43,470 nt of DNA from Nosocomiicoccus ampullae. GTDB taxonomy: Bacteria > Bacillota > Bacilli > Staphylococcales > Salinicoccaceae. The stretch is taken from the NCBI RefSeq assembly GCF_001696685.1, contig NZ_MBFG01000002.1, positions 122,402-165,871 on the forward strand, written 5' to 3'. The position numbers were made by a program, and so were the translations under genes. This document shows, piece after piece, positions 29,033 through 37,831 of the stretch; position 1 is the first letter of the stretch, and each line of letters opens with the position of its first letter. Below the pieces are notes generated by a model. It was given only the letters and a program-made list of their open reading frames with translations. It made no database searches and was not told the DNA's origin.

Positions 29033-29191
29033 AGCACTCGACCTCCTTATTTCTAATTAAATCTTATCATGTATGTTTAATTTTGTAAAATAAATCTTTA
29101 ATAAAGTTAAATTTTTATTTTACTTTTAATTAAATAAGATTAATTTTAGCTAATTAAATATGTAGCTGCTTCATTTCAAGTTGGCTATCTT

Positions 29192-29233
29192 AAAGAAAAA
29201 GACCCAACATTCCTCTCATAGAAATGTTAGATC
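29192..29233 (-). terminator. Terminator after the first AlbA_2 gene
   Basis: On the minus strand GATCTAACATT and AATGTTGGGTC form an 11-bp stem using G-U pairs, followed by TTTTTC. The rest of the 29033-29191 gap is AT-rich without a gene; it marks the passage from core-like to accessory sequence. Confidence 0.7.
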
Positions 29234-29262
29234 TCATGGTAATTTTATATCTATATTATTTA

Positions 29263-30684
29263 CTATTCATTTATTAACTTCCAGTGTCCATCCTTAGCAC
29301 TGCCAACATACTTTATTATTTCTTTATCCGTTAGAATCTTCAAATCTCTTTTTATTGTTCTTTCTGTCACTTTAAATTGAATCGACAAATCTAAAGCAGT
29401 TACTTTTGGATTGTTTTTTAATATTTCTAAAATTCTTTTACGCCTATCATTTGGTTTTAATTTTCGTTGATTGTTTTGGGTGACATTTTGGGTGACATTT
29501 TGGGTGACATTTTGGGTGACATTCTCATTATTGTAATTCATATTCCAAAGTATGGTTGTAAAAGATGTTTCTGTAGATGTAAATTCTGGATGAAGTCTTT
29601 CGTCATAATTTCCCGCTATTTTATAAGATTCAATTATTTTTCTAAGACCTGATCCACGTCTTTCCATTAGACCTAGTCTTGCAAATACATCCGCTATAAT
29701 TGGATTCCTTCTTGTCGAAGAAATGTTTAAAGGATTAAGATCTTGAACAAAAGTACCATCACACATTCCACCCGGTGAAAATATTTCCACTCTATTATCA
29801 TAGATGCTTATGTGTACTTCGCTTCCTGTTACTAAATAATCTCTATGAATCAAAGCATTTACAAGTGCTTCTTGTATCGCTCTTTCGGGATACTCTGGAT
29901 ATTCTTCTCTAAAAGTAGGTCCTTTTATCCACATTTTTTTGATATTTCTTTTTACAAAGTCTAAACTTGCTTTTAAGAGATATATTAAGTTTCCTTCAAA
30001 CTCAACATCATCTATAGCATCTATTCTACCGTTGGCTTTTGTTAAACCATTCCACCTTGTACAAAACACTCTAGATTGATAAACTTGATAACCATCTGCA
30101 AACAACAATCCTGCATTTGTTATAGTGTTATCATCATTAACAAGTCCAAACGATTTTAAATCTGTACTATGAAATTCTGTTCTCGTCCTATTTTTGTATT
30201 CTAAACTTAAATCATGAAACGTAACATCTTCTAATTTCTTACTTGTCCTAAGTAAATCATAGCTAAGGTGTTCTCCTTCTAGTGTTAGGTTAAATAAATC
30301 TAAGTTATTCGCTGGAACGCTCTGATTACCTATTCTTTTATAAGCTATTCTTGAGCCATTATCAACTACGAAGTAAGGTGTGTTTTTCCCTGATGAAATA
30401 CTTAAAATTAATATAAACTTGTTTTCAATTTCGATTATTTCCATATCAAATTCTGGATTTGGCTCCATCTTATTTTTTATGATCTCACTAATAGTTTCTG
30501 AATCCATTTTGTAATCCTCGAGACCAAGAACTGTATTATCCTCTTCAACTCCAAATATTAACTTACCACCTTTTCCATTTGCAAAAGAAGATACAGATTT
30601 TAGCCATGATTTAGGCCTTTTTACTTCTAACCTTTCTTTTTTATCATAGAAATTGGTCTCACCAATGTAATCCTTTAGGTTCAA
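29263..30684 (-). CDS. AlbA_2/Schlafen-type ATP-binding protein with C-terminal winged helix
   Basis: A 473-residue protein. The N-terminal AlbA_2 (AAA_4) domain has LEVKRPKSWLKSVSSFANG and LIFGVEEDN; a GHKL-like ATP-binding domain follows with ALVNALIHRDYLVTGSE, NRVEIFSPGG, RNPIIADVF and RRGSGLRKI. A linker of four tandem NVTQ repeats leads to a DeoR-type helix-turn-helix (KVTERTIKRDLKIL). Proteins of this COG2865 type act as regulators or defence-linked factors, but the role here is unknown. The TTG start is set by GGAGG 7 nt upstream. Confidence 0.8.
   Translation of the reverse strand: MNLKDYIGETNFYDKKERLEVKRPKSWLKSVSSFANGKGGKLIFGVEEDNTVLGLEDYKMDSETISEIIKNKMEPNPEFDMEIIEIENKFILILSISSGKNTPYFVVDNGSRIAYKRIGNQSVPANNLDLFNLTLEGEHLSYDLLRTSKKLEDVTFHDLSLEYKNRTRTEFHSTDLKSFGLVNDDNTITNAGLLFADGYQVYQSRVFCTRWNGLTKANGRIDAIDDVEFEGNLIYLLKASLDFVKRNIKKMWIKGPTFREEYPEYPERAIQEALVNALIHRDYLVTGSEVHISIYDNRVEIFSPGGMCDGTFVQDLNPLNISSTRRNPIIADVFARLGLMERRGSGLRKIIESYKIAGNYDERLHPEFTSTETSFTTILWNMNYNNENVTQNVTQNVTQNVTQNNQRKLKPNDRRKRILEILKNNPKVTALDLSIQFKVTERTIKRDLKILTDKEIIKYVGSAKDGHWKLINE
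29474..29521. repeat. 12-bp minisatellite inside the AlbA_2 gene
   Basis: Four perfect copies of TTTTGGGTGACA head to tail, encoding (NVTQ)4 on the minus strand. The unit length keeps the frame, so copy-number changes would alter the linker length between the ATP-binding domain and the DNA-binding domain without breaking the gene. Confidence 0.95.
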
Positions 30685-30730
30685 AATAATCCTCCTCTCA
30701 TTTAAACAATTTAAAAAAGTATAATATTAT

Positions 30731-31672
30731 TTAATGTTTCCTTACGACTTCCATTATAACCTTCTCTTCCATATCTAGCAGTTCTTTTTTCATTTCGATT
30801 CCACCTGCATAACCGATGAGATTTCCGTTTGTTCCAACAACTCTATGGCACGGAACGATTATCATTATTGGATTTTTATTATTTGCCATTCCTACGGCAC
30901 GACTCGCATTTACGTTACCTACTCTAGTTGCAATTTCTTTGTATGTACGTGTTTCACCGTAAGGTATACGCGCGATTTCTTCCCAAACTCTCTTTTGAAA
31001 ATCCGTTCCCTCAAGATTATAAGTAATATCAAAAGATATTCGTTCACCATTCAAATATTCCATAATTTCACGGTATACACGTTCAGTAAACTCTGTCTTT
31101 CTGCCGTAATCGCTTGTTTCATCAATCTTCTTCACCATTGTTAGAACACTTTTCTTATAGCCTATTTTTAATAAGCCAAATGGAAATTCATATACAGCAT
31201 AATCTAACCGTGTATTCTTTTTAATATTATTCATTTTTTCAACTGAGTTTTCCATTGCAATATTTAAATATTCAACATCAAACCCTGCACTATTGTACCC
31301 TTCTAGAATTGTTAAGTAGTACTCTTTACTCGGCAGATTTAGTGGTCTGCCTTCGTTCATAATATAGACCATCGCGTTTACTGGTTGATTATCAACAATA
31401 ACTTCCATTACTTCTTTTCTATATAAATCTGGGTACTCTTCATAAATATCAAGTTCCTTTTCGTCATCCGGTGCAATAAGCCACACGAGAATCGGAACAC
31501 TGTCACCTTTACACGGTTCAACTGTTGCAAAAGATCGGTTATCTGTCCCTCTAAAAGTAAGTGTGTGATCTTTAATTTCACTCTTGCCAACCACTTTAGC
31601 AGTTGGACATCTTTTCGCCATTTGTTCAAGGTGTAAATTGGAACCATATGCAATATAATATTTAGTCATCAT
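30731..31672 (-). CDS. Fusion of gamma-glutamylcyclotransferase-like and MGMT (Ogt) domains
   Basis: A 313-residue fusion. Residues 1-130 have the gamma-glutamylcyclotransferase/AIG2 fold (YIAYGSNLHLEQM; acidic DIYEEYPDLY with the likely catalytic Glu). Residues 160-313 are a methylated-DNA-protein-cysteine methyltransferase with GTDFQKRVWEEIARIPYGET, the Arg-finger region ASRAVGMANNKNP and the acceptor C275 in VPCHRVVG. The second domain would repair O6-alkylguanine; the first acts on gamma-glutamyl or similar amides. GGAAGG precedes the double ATG. No cloning or frameshift artefact is apparent; the frame runs smoothly across the junction. Confidence 0.85.
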   Translation of the reverse strand: MMTKYYIAYGSNLHLEQMAKRCPTAKVVGKSEIKDHTLTFRGTDNRSFATVEPCKGDSVPILVWLIAPDDEKELDIYEEYPDLYRKEVMEVIVDNQPVNAMVYIMNEGRPLNLPSKEYYLTILEGYNSAGFDVEYLNIAMENSVEKMNNIKKNTRLDYAVYEFPFGLLKIGYKKSVLTMVKKIDETSDYGRKTEFTERVYREIMEYLNGERISFDITYNLEGTDFQKRVWEEIARIPYGETRTYKEIATRVGNVNASRAVGMANNKNPIMIIVPCHRVVGTNGNLIGYAGGIEMKKELLDMEEKVIMEVVRKH

Positions 31673-31710
31673 CTCAATCCTTCCACATGAAGTATACTCG
31701 TTTAGCTTTA

Positions 31711-32130
31711 TTAATTATCTGGATAAAGTTTATCATCAACTTTAATTGATTTATTTTTGCTTAATAAAGACTCAATAAACTTGTTCTTTTCTTTAGGAGA
31801 TACAATTACGGAATCATATCTCTTATACTGAATCTCTATTCTATCGATAGATAATGCTGGTCCTGCTAATAATGTTTTTGTAGCTCGTAATTTTTTAATA
31901 CTTTTAATATCTATCGTACTTTTAAAAGGTCCGTTTTTAACTATAAGATTCTCATCGTCAATTTTATAACTTGTACCAAACCATAGCCATAATAGTAGTG
32001 CATTGTTTAATATTCCGACAATATATACCACTATATTTTGCTCAGTTATCATCATAAAAAACATTAAAATAATTACTCCCCAAATGGACACAGCAAGCCA
32101 AATATCTTTTTTAGATTTAAAGTTCAACAC
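31711..32130 (-). CDS. Bacterial PH-domain membrane protein (YyaB/DUF1200-like)
   Basis: A 139-residue protein with two N-terminal helices (IWLAVSIWGVIILMFFMMI; VVYIVGILNNALLLWLWF) followed by a small beta domain starting YKIDDENLIVKNGPF, the layout of bPH_6 proteins. Function unknown. A GGAGGTGA site precedes ATG. Stands 38 nt upstream of the fusion gene in the same orientation. Confidence 0.7.
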   Translation of the reverse strand: MLNFKSKKDIWLAVSIWGVIILMFFMMITEQNIVVYIVGILNNALLLWLWFGTSYKIDDENLIVKNGPFKSTIDIKSIKKLRATKTLLAGPALSIDRIEIQYKRYDSVIVSPKEKNKFIESLLSKNKSIKVDDKLYPDN

Positions 32131-32226
32131 TTCACCTCCAATATATTAAACGAAAAACAAAATTGTGATCTATAGTTAATTTATAGTTTACCATTTGTAT
32201 TTATAATTGTACTGTTATATTTTTTA

Positions 32227-32275
32227 CACGACAAAAAAGCCCGGATATCAATCCGGGCTTAAGACATCTATTAAA
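32227..32275 (-). terminator. Terminator of the aph-like gene; one of two related copies
   Basis: On the minus strand AGCCCGGAT...ATCCGGGCT is followed by TTTTTT. The whole segment from CACGACAAAAAAG to AGACATCTATT recurs, slightly diverged, at 43200-43250. It overlaps the stop codon of the aph-like gene. Confidence 0.88.
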
Positions 32276-33149
32276 TTTTTTCTTTAATATACCAAGTTGG
32301 AATAGGATTACGCATATTGTCATACCAATTCAATACATCTTCTGCTTGGTTAAGCATCGTTTGTACTTCACTTCCCCCATATGAAATAGCCCACGGTATG
32401 GAGGACAGAATATTACTGCAAATATACAGGGCAAGTAACTTCCAAAATTCCATCGGTACTTCATTATCAAAATATCCATCTATTATGCCTGAAGCAAATA
32501 TTGGAGAAGCTTGAACACACCATACAATACGATTAAACTCTTCCCAAGGATCACCAAAATCGTAACGGTTAAAATCAATTATAACTATCTTATTATTTTC
32601 AATCATCATATTGCCAATATGAAAATCTCCGTGACGAAAGGTTTGTGGTTTGTTTACAAGCAATTGACGGTTGGATTCTATATAGTCTATAATATCTTCT
32701 GCTCCGTCAATTTTAATGGGACAATCCTTATACATCTTGATTTTAGAATCCATCTTCTCATTGAATCGAGTTTCCCAATCAGATTGATTCTCTGGAGCTG
32801 AAATAGAATGGATGGCTTTGAGCATTCTTCCTGCCTCAAGACCAAAATCATACTTCTCACTGTTAGTTAGGTTAGGAATGACTTCTTCGGCATTTCTACC
32901 ATCAACCCAAGTCTCAATGATATAAACCCCTTGATCACACTTTCCAAACTCAACTGGTTTACACATAGAAATATCAAGAGCGGCTAGCTGTTGCATCATT
33001 CGAAACATCTCTGCACGATTAACACTTTCTTCTTCGGGGGCTATCCTCAAAAAGTATTTAACACCATCGTCCGCTGTAACACAATATTTTTTATCGCACG
33101 ATCAACCTTTATTAATTGGTTCTTTAGAAATTAAATTTAGTTGTGACAT
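32271..33149 (-). pseudogene. Aminoglycoside-phosphotransferase-like kinase with an in-frame UGA
   Basis: Read from ATG at 33149 the frame gives MSQLNLISKEPINKG, then UGA (33102-33104), then SCDKKYCVTADDGVKYFLRI and on to a full-length APH/choline-kinase-fold protein with the Brenner motif HGDFHIGNM and the metal-binding VIDFNRYDFGDP. Family members have Trp in the KGWS motif at this point, so TGG has become TGA. A TTG at 33050 could start a 259-residue product but would lack the N-lobe start and ATP-binding loop. The remaining 270 codons are intact, so the lesion is recent or a sequencing error. Substrate unknown: aminoglycoside or macrolide kinases and unrelated kinases share this fold. Base composition and terminator mark it as mobile cargo. 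Confidence 0.75.
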
Positions 33150-33223
33150 TGTTTAAATTTCACTTCTTTCAAGTAATGCCATCATCTCAACGTATCTTTT
33201 TCGTTTAGTTAATTTAATATGAA

Positions 33224-33988
33224 TTAATATTTAATCGATTTATTTTTCATATATTCCAAAAATTCATCTATCGGCTTATCATTCCACTTCTTATTATGTA
33301 CTGCACGATGACAATTTGCACACAGCATAATTAAGTCTATCTTTCTAGTTCTCCTTTTTCCCATATATAGTGGTAAAATATGATGTGCTTCAATAAATTC
33401 AATTTCATATGTTTTTTCGAATGAAAAGTTACAAGCTTCACAAAAAAGTTCCCCATGCTTTTTAATAAATTCTTTCTTTGCAATATTTATGATTTTTGAA
33501 TTACGTTCAATTTGATAATGAGTACGATGGCGTTTCATTCCTTCTATAGTTTCATATTCATTCGCTAATTCATTATCATAAGTGAGGGCATCGTCTCTAT
33601 CAAACTTTCCAATATATTTCATAAATGCTTCTTGTAAAGAATCTTTCACTTCCCAAATAAATAATTCCTTCTCATAATACCCATTAAAAAAATGACTCCA
33701 GTACCTTTCTTTTTTACTTTTATTCCTTAAATCAGTTTCAAAAGTATAGCCTTTTTTTCTTAGCCGTTTAACTGTTTGAGCCATAGATGTATTATATACT
33801 TGATATGGGCGTCCAGTAATTTCCGATATTTGTTTGGCTGATCCTTTACCATCCATTTCGAACACTAAAACATAGATTGCTTCCTGTAAGAAAGGTGTAA
33901 AACAGTCTTTCTCCTGTAACATCAGAATCCACTCATCGACAGTATAGTTTTTTGCATTTGTTGGATAGTAATCTAATTCTTTTTTCAT
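33224..33988 (-). CDS. HNH endonuclease
   Basis: A 254-residue protein. The C-terminal HNH/McrA-like domain has zinc cysteines CEACNF and CANCH around EAHHILPLY, with the closing H of AVHN. The N-terminal half is helical and contains a possible winged helix (GSAKQISEITGRPYQVYNTS). A GTG at 33997 is upstream, but AGGTGG spaces to the ATG at 33988. Solitary HNH proteins of this kind are common in phage-defence regions and mobile islands; no methylase partner is nearby. Confidence 0.82.
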   Translation of the reverse strand: MKKELDYYPTNAKNYTVDEWILMLQEKDCFTPFLQEAIYVLVFEMDGKGSAKQISEITGRPYQVYNTSMAQTVKRLRKKGYTFETDLRNKSKKERYWSHFFNGYYEKELFIWEVKDSLQEAFMKYIGKFDRDDALTYDNELANEYETIEGMKRHRTHYQIERNSKIINIAKKEFIKKHGELFCEACNFSFEKTYEIEFIEAHHILPLYMGKRRTRKIDLIMLCANCHRAVHNKKWNDKPIDEFLEYMKNKSIKY

Positions 33989-34111
33989 ATAAACCACCTA
34001 CCATTCTTATATTTTCAATTCGCATAGTAAACTTATCTAGTCTATCAACTGTCCTACTCAAAATCTAATCCGTCAACTTAACCCCAAATTCTAGTTCTTA
34101 CAACACCAATA

Positions 34112-34163
34112 ACAAAAAGAGTTTCACCAATTTATTTTCATAAAACAAACTAAGGTGAAACCC
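34112..34163 (-). terminator. Possible terminator downstream of the second AlbA_2 gene
   Basis: On the minus strand GGGTTTCACC and GGTGAAACTC pair across a 25-nt loop, followed by TTTTTG. It lies about 150 nt after the gene. The rest of the 33989-34311 gap is AT-rich with no open frame or recognisable element. Confidence 0.5.
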
Positions 34164-34311
34164 TATATTCCTTATTACATCAACACTTAAAGTCATTTTA
34201 TTCAACCACTCTTAACACTAATGCTACTAACTCTACCATGTGTCGACCTTAAGTTACAAAGTGATTTAGAGTGTGTGATTAGGTAGTTAGGATGGAAATT
34301 ACATATTTATT

Positions 34312-35811
34312 CTATGATGTCTTAGTAATCCTATCTTCAACAATCCTTAAAATTCTTTTCATGCTGTAGGACTGTTCTAAGGAGGATTTTTTCAGAATAT
34401 ATTTTGTTGCTCTTCCTTTGCCCATGATTTCAATCACACCTTTTTCTAACAGTTCGTTAATAGTAGTCCTAAAGGTATAATTATCCATTTTAAGTTGTTC
34501 GTTAGCATCCGCTCTAGAAATAGCTTGATTTTCAACTAGAAAATATAATAGTTTTTTCTGATTATCTGTATAATCTTCAAAAGTTTTTTCTAAATCAACT
34601 TTCCAAATTCTTAGTGTCGTTTTATACTGTTCTCTAATTACCTCTGGAAGTTTTAAATTATATTTAGAGGCAACATCAAATATTCGAGGGCCTCCACTAC
34701 CGGCTTTCTCCGAAACACCTATTCTTCGCATTATGTTAGACATGGTATGATTCCTGATGTCCGAATGCCCTCCATGCACAAAATCCTCTTCTGTTATTCT
34801 CATTTTACCAGGATTAATGAATTCATAGTAATCTGGAAAAGCTGTAATCACTATTGGACTATTTGAATCGTAATAGGCATGCATTAGCGAATTGACTAAA
34901 GCTTCTCTAACCGCTGTATATAAATCTGTTCTAAATGGAAGTCTAGATTTTGTATCTTCATCCAAAATAAACTCATCTTTTAATGTGGTACTCAATTTAG
35001 CCATTACCATTCGATAAAAACTATACACATTTAATTGGGGATACCCTGCATCTCCTGATGAAATCCGGTCTTTCCAATCAACGTCCAATGAGGATTCTTT
35101 TTCAAAATAATCTAACTGAAACCCTGGGAACCTATCTGTAATTGCTGTGTACTTCCCAAAAAACAACAACCCTCCCACTGTTAAGTGATACTGACCGTCA
35201 CCTTGTCTATCCTTTCTAAACGCTCCGATTTCGATTAATAAATCTTTGAAATCCATACTTCTATATCGTTCATTTTTTGTTTGCTCATATAAGGCCGTTC
35301 GATAAACTTCTAAATCATCAACGGATAAATCCGACAAATCATAATTGCTTAATAGCTCATTATCTGTCTCAGGTTGAGATCCCACAACTAACTCTTTATA
35401 TTTATCCGGAGTTAATCGTCTATCACCTTCTCCAAGTCGTTCAAAAGCTAATTGAGGATTTCCCTTTAAATAAACTGGCTTCGATTGATAAGGTGCTTCC
35501 GATATTTTTATCATCATAATTTGAACACCATTATCACTATCTATAATTTTCACATCATTATCGTTGATGAGATTGATGCTTACTTTTTGGGGATTATTCA
35601 CCATATTAAATAAATCATCTCTCATTTTTTCTGGTTGATCTATACCTACAACTTGCTTTGTTTTTTCATCCACACCAAAAATAACAATACCACCATCTGT
35701 ATTTGCAAATGCGGAGTATGTTTCCCAAAAAGAATCGGGAATTTTGTTTTTAGCTCTTTTTAACTCTACATATTTCCCTTCAACAATTCCTAGTATTTCA
35801 GATTGTTTCAC
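34312..35811 (-). CDS. AlbA_2/Schlafen-type ATP-binding protein (second, unrelated copy)
   Basis: A 499-residue protein. The AlbA_2 domain has EGKYVELKRAKNKIPDSFWE and GGIVIFGVDEKTK; the GHKL-like part has REALVNSLMHAYYDSNSP, EFINPGKM, RNHTMSNIMRRIG and KAGSGGPRIF. A C-terminal winged helix follows (ISRADANEQLKMDNYTFRTTI). It differs strongly from the 29263-30684 protein, so it is a separate acquisition. Probable DNA-binding regulator or defence factor. The promoter region carries six phased CACGATT boxes, which suggests self-regulation. A run of four A/T-rich bases before GTG/ATG leaves the ribosome site weak. Confidence 0.8.
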   Translation of the reverse strand: MKQSEILGIVEGKYVELKRAKNKIPDSFWETYSAFANTDGGIVIFGVDEKTKQVVGIDQPEKMRDDLFNMVNNPQKVSINLINDNDVKIIDSDNGVQIMMIKISEAPYQSKPVYLKGNPQLAFERLGEGDRRLTPDKYKELVVGSQPETDNELLSNYDLSDLSVDDLEVYRTALYEQTKNERYRSMDFKDLLIEIGAFRKDRQGDGQYHLTVGGLLFFGKYTAITDRFPGFQLDYFEKESSLDVDWKDRISSGDAGYPQLNVYSFYRMVMAKLSTTLKDEFILDEDTKSRLPFRTDLYTAVREALVNSLMHAYYDSNSPIVITAFPDYYEFINPGKMRITEEDFVHGGHSDIRNHTMSNIMRRIGVSEKAGSGGPRIFDVASKYNLKLPEVIREQYKTTLRIWKVDLEKTFEDYTDNQKKLLYFLVENQAISRADANEQLKMDNYTFRTTINELLEKGVIEIMGKGRATKYILKKSSLEQSYSMKRILRIVEDRITKTS

Positions 35812-35852
35812 CTAAACCCTCCATTACTGCACTTATATTGGTTAGAATCTTA

Positions 35853-35960
35853 CACGATTTTCGCACGATTCACTCACGATTATTTTCATAACAAACCGCA
35901 TCAAAACAAGATTTTCCGATTTTGTTCGCACGATTTTCGCACGATTCACTCACGATTATT
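35853..35960. promoter_or_regulatory. Two triplets of CACGATT iterons spaced 11 bp
   Basis: CACGATT occurs at 35853, 35864 and 35875, and again at 35929, 35940 and 35951: exactly 11 bp between neighbours, so all boxes of a triplet face the same side of the helix. The two triplets are 32-bp direct repeats 76 bp apart. They lie 42-150 bp upstream of the second AlbA_2 gene, the place of an operator. The protein's own winged helix is the obvious candidate ligand, but that is inference. Confidence 0.7.
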
Positions 35961-36482
35961 TACTTCTAAATCATTATACCAAAAAGAGAGACACGGAACT
36001 ATGCACTCCCCCATTCTGTAACATAGTTCGGCATGCACTTAAAAGTTAAAAACAGGACCCTCAGACATCTGGTAAGCGCCCAAGAACCCTGTCTCCTTAT
36101 ACGATTCATTTTTCAACCTTTTGAATCTTTACCACACACTTAGCGGTTCATTGTCTCTAATCATTTCCTCACTTCATTCATCCTTATTCGATAGCTATTG
36201 TAAAGGTCTTTGTAATTTATTTTGTGCTTTTCACAAGTAATACCACCGTCTCTACATGAACCGTATAGGGGATTAGGTCCACTGGTTATACCATTTTTAG
36301 TCTTAGCCAAAGTCTCTGAGCCATATGATATCTTTTGGGAGCAAATAATTATTTGTAACATCGTTATCTTCGGCATTTTGTTTTGATGATCCTAGTGATT
36401 CTTACATTGGTTTTTCCCTAACAAACCATTATCTGGCCCAACGTAACGTTTTAAATTCGGACTGTGATAGGTCTTAACCATT
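35961..36482. other. Gene-poor interval
   Basis: About 520 bp without a convincing gene. A 71-codon frame (36161-36376, minus) has no good ribosome site and no recognised relatives; it may be a decayed fragment. Near 36049-36092 an imperfect inverted repeat (ACAGGACCC and AACCCTGT) may be a remnant of a terminator or element end. Confidence 0.4.
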
Positions 36483-37043
36483 TTATTTTTGAATCCCTGA
36501 CCAAAATATATCCCATGTTATCTTTTGTAGTCGTTCATATCTCTCTTTGTCTTCATAAACTAGCTGGATATTTAGACCATCGATTAACGTAACAAAAGCG
36601 AGTGCGCAGTCTTCTGCACTTAGTCGGAATGATTCTTTTTGGAAACAACTTTTTAGTGTTTCAGTTAATATTCTGATAAATCTATAGGGCGCTTCTAAGA
36701 TATCTTTTGGTATACCTTCAGGTGTCTGAAGCGTTGTCGTTAACATAAGTGTTGCATTATGATCTGATAGAAATCGTTCTTTGTGTAGAGACAAAAAATT
36801 ATATAGCTGCTCATCTAGTTGTTTATCTTTATTTTCCTGAAAATAATTTTGGACAAAATTAATTTCTTTCTCCACTACCTCTTTATATACATTTTGAAAT
36901 AGCTCACATTTATTTGGAAAATGATATGCTAGTGACTGTTTACGAATACCGACTTCTGCTGCAATTTTAGAAAGACTTGTCCCTGCGTAGCCATAATGAT
37001 TAAAATGTTGAATTGCGACTTCTTTAATTTTATCTCTACTCAA
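36483..37043 (-). CDS. TetR-family transcriptional regulator
   Basis: A 186-residue repressor. The N-terminal helix-turn-helix reads AIQHFNHYGYAGTSLSKIAAEVGIRKQSLAYHFPNK; the C-terminal ligand domain is divergent. Translation starts at TTG with AGGAG 8 nt upstream. It lies 19 nt after the oxidoreductase gene in one operon and probably controls it through the palindrome at 37839-37854. Confidence 0.87.
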   Translation of the reverse strand: MSRDKIKEVAIQHFNHYGYAGTSLSKIAAEVGIRKQSLAYHFPNKCELFQNVYKEVVEKEINFVQNYFQENKDKQLDEQLYNFLSLHKERFLSDHNATLMLTTTLQTPEGIPKDILEAPYRFIRILTETLKSCFQKESFRLSAEDCALAFVTLIDGLNIQLVYEDKERYERLQKITWDIFWSGIQK

Positions 37044-37062
37044 TTTAACTACTCCTAACTAC

Positions 37063-37764
37063 TTAAGCAGTAAAATATTTAGGTAATTGTACTGCATGCT
37101 TATCAAGTAAAATCTGCTCTTTTAGAATACCTTGTTCGCGTAATAATTCTATGTTTTGTACAATGAACTCGTCGCTACCTACAACATAAAATAGACCGCC
37201 TTTGTCTTCAGCAAGTTCTTTTACTCTCTCATAATAACTTTGACGGTTATCCACAAACTCAGAAGTAAATTTCTTCTCTGTCGAACTCTCGAATACATCA
37301 GAGAATAAAAATTCTTTTGATGAATCAATATTTAGTGAATGAATTTGATTTACGTCATCCGCACGTTTTAAATATTCAAGAACAAGTGGTCTAAATGTTG
37401 CTAAACCAACACCTGATGATAGTAAGTAAATATTCTTGTTTTCTCTTTTTAGCGGCACGTTGGAATGAGTTTTAAATAATGCAACATCATCTCCAACTGA
37501 ATGTTCCTTTAATGCTTTTTTAAATTCAGAAGGCAGATCTCTGATACGTGTTGTAATTCCTATTACACTTTCATCATTCGTTGTTGAGATAGACATATGG
37601 CGTACCATTTTCTTGCCAACATTTTCATCTTGGAAACCTTTCAGTGCAAAATGCGTATGTGCGCCCTCTTCCCAAGTGAAGTCCTCAGGACAGTCTAAGA
37701 AGTATGTTTTGACTTCTGAATTCTCATCTTTAATCTTATTTATTTTAGTCCAATATATTTGCAT
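37063..37764 (-). CDS. FAD/NAD-binding oxidoreductase (ferredoxin reductase-like)
   Basis: A 233-residue two-domain reductase. The FAD domain has the RxxS-type motif VRHMSISTT, and the NAD domain has LLSSGVGLATFRPLVLEYL and ends VVGSDEFI. No iron-sulfur or heme domain is attached, so it must pass electrons to a separate partner. The promoter with the TetR operator lies 68 nt upstream. AGAGGAG precedes the ATG. It may detoxify the TetR ligand, but the substrate is unknown. Confidence 0.75.
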   Translation of the reverse strand: MQIYWTKINKIKDENSEVKTYFLDCPEDFTWEEGAHTHFALKGFQDENVGKKMVRHMSISTTNDESVIGITTRIRDLPSEFKKALKEHSVGDDVALFKTHSNVPLKRENKNIYLLSSGVGLATFRPLVLEYLKRADDVNQIHSLNIDSSKEFLFSDVFESSTEKKFTSEFVDNRQSYYERVKELAEDKGGLFYVVGSDEFIVQNIELLREQGILKEQILLDKHAVQLPKYFTA

Positions 37765-37831
37765 TAAGCATGCTCCTCTATATATAATTTATAATTTCGT
37801 CTAACTTCACATGCGTCGTACTACACCATTT

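Noticed and set aside
29033..29262. tRNA or attachment site at the start of the accessory region
   Set aside because: No cloverleaf-like sequence or flanking direct repeat was recognised by eye here or elsewhere in the window.
33102..33104. UGA read as selenocysteine or programmed readthrough
   Set aside because: The family has Trp here, no SECIS-like hairpin or selenoprotein gene is evident, and a TGG-to-TGA mutation is simpler.
36161..36376. 71-codon frame on the minus strand
   Set aside because: No ribosome site, no recognisable family, and surrounded by gene-free sequence; reported only as part of the interval.
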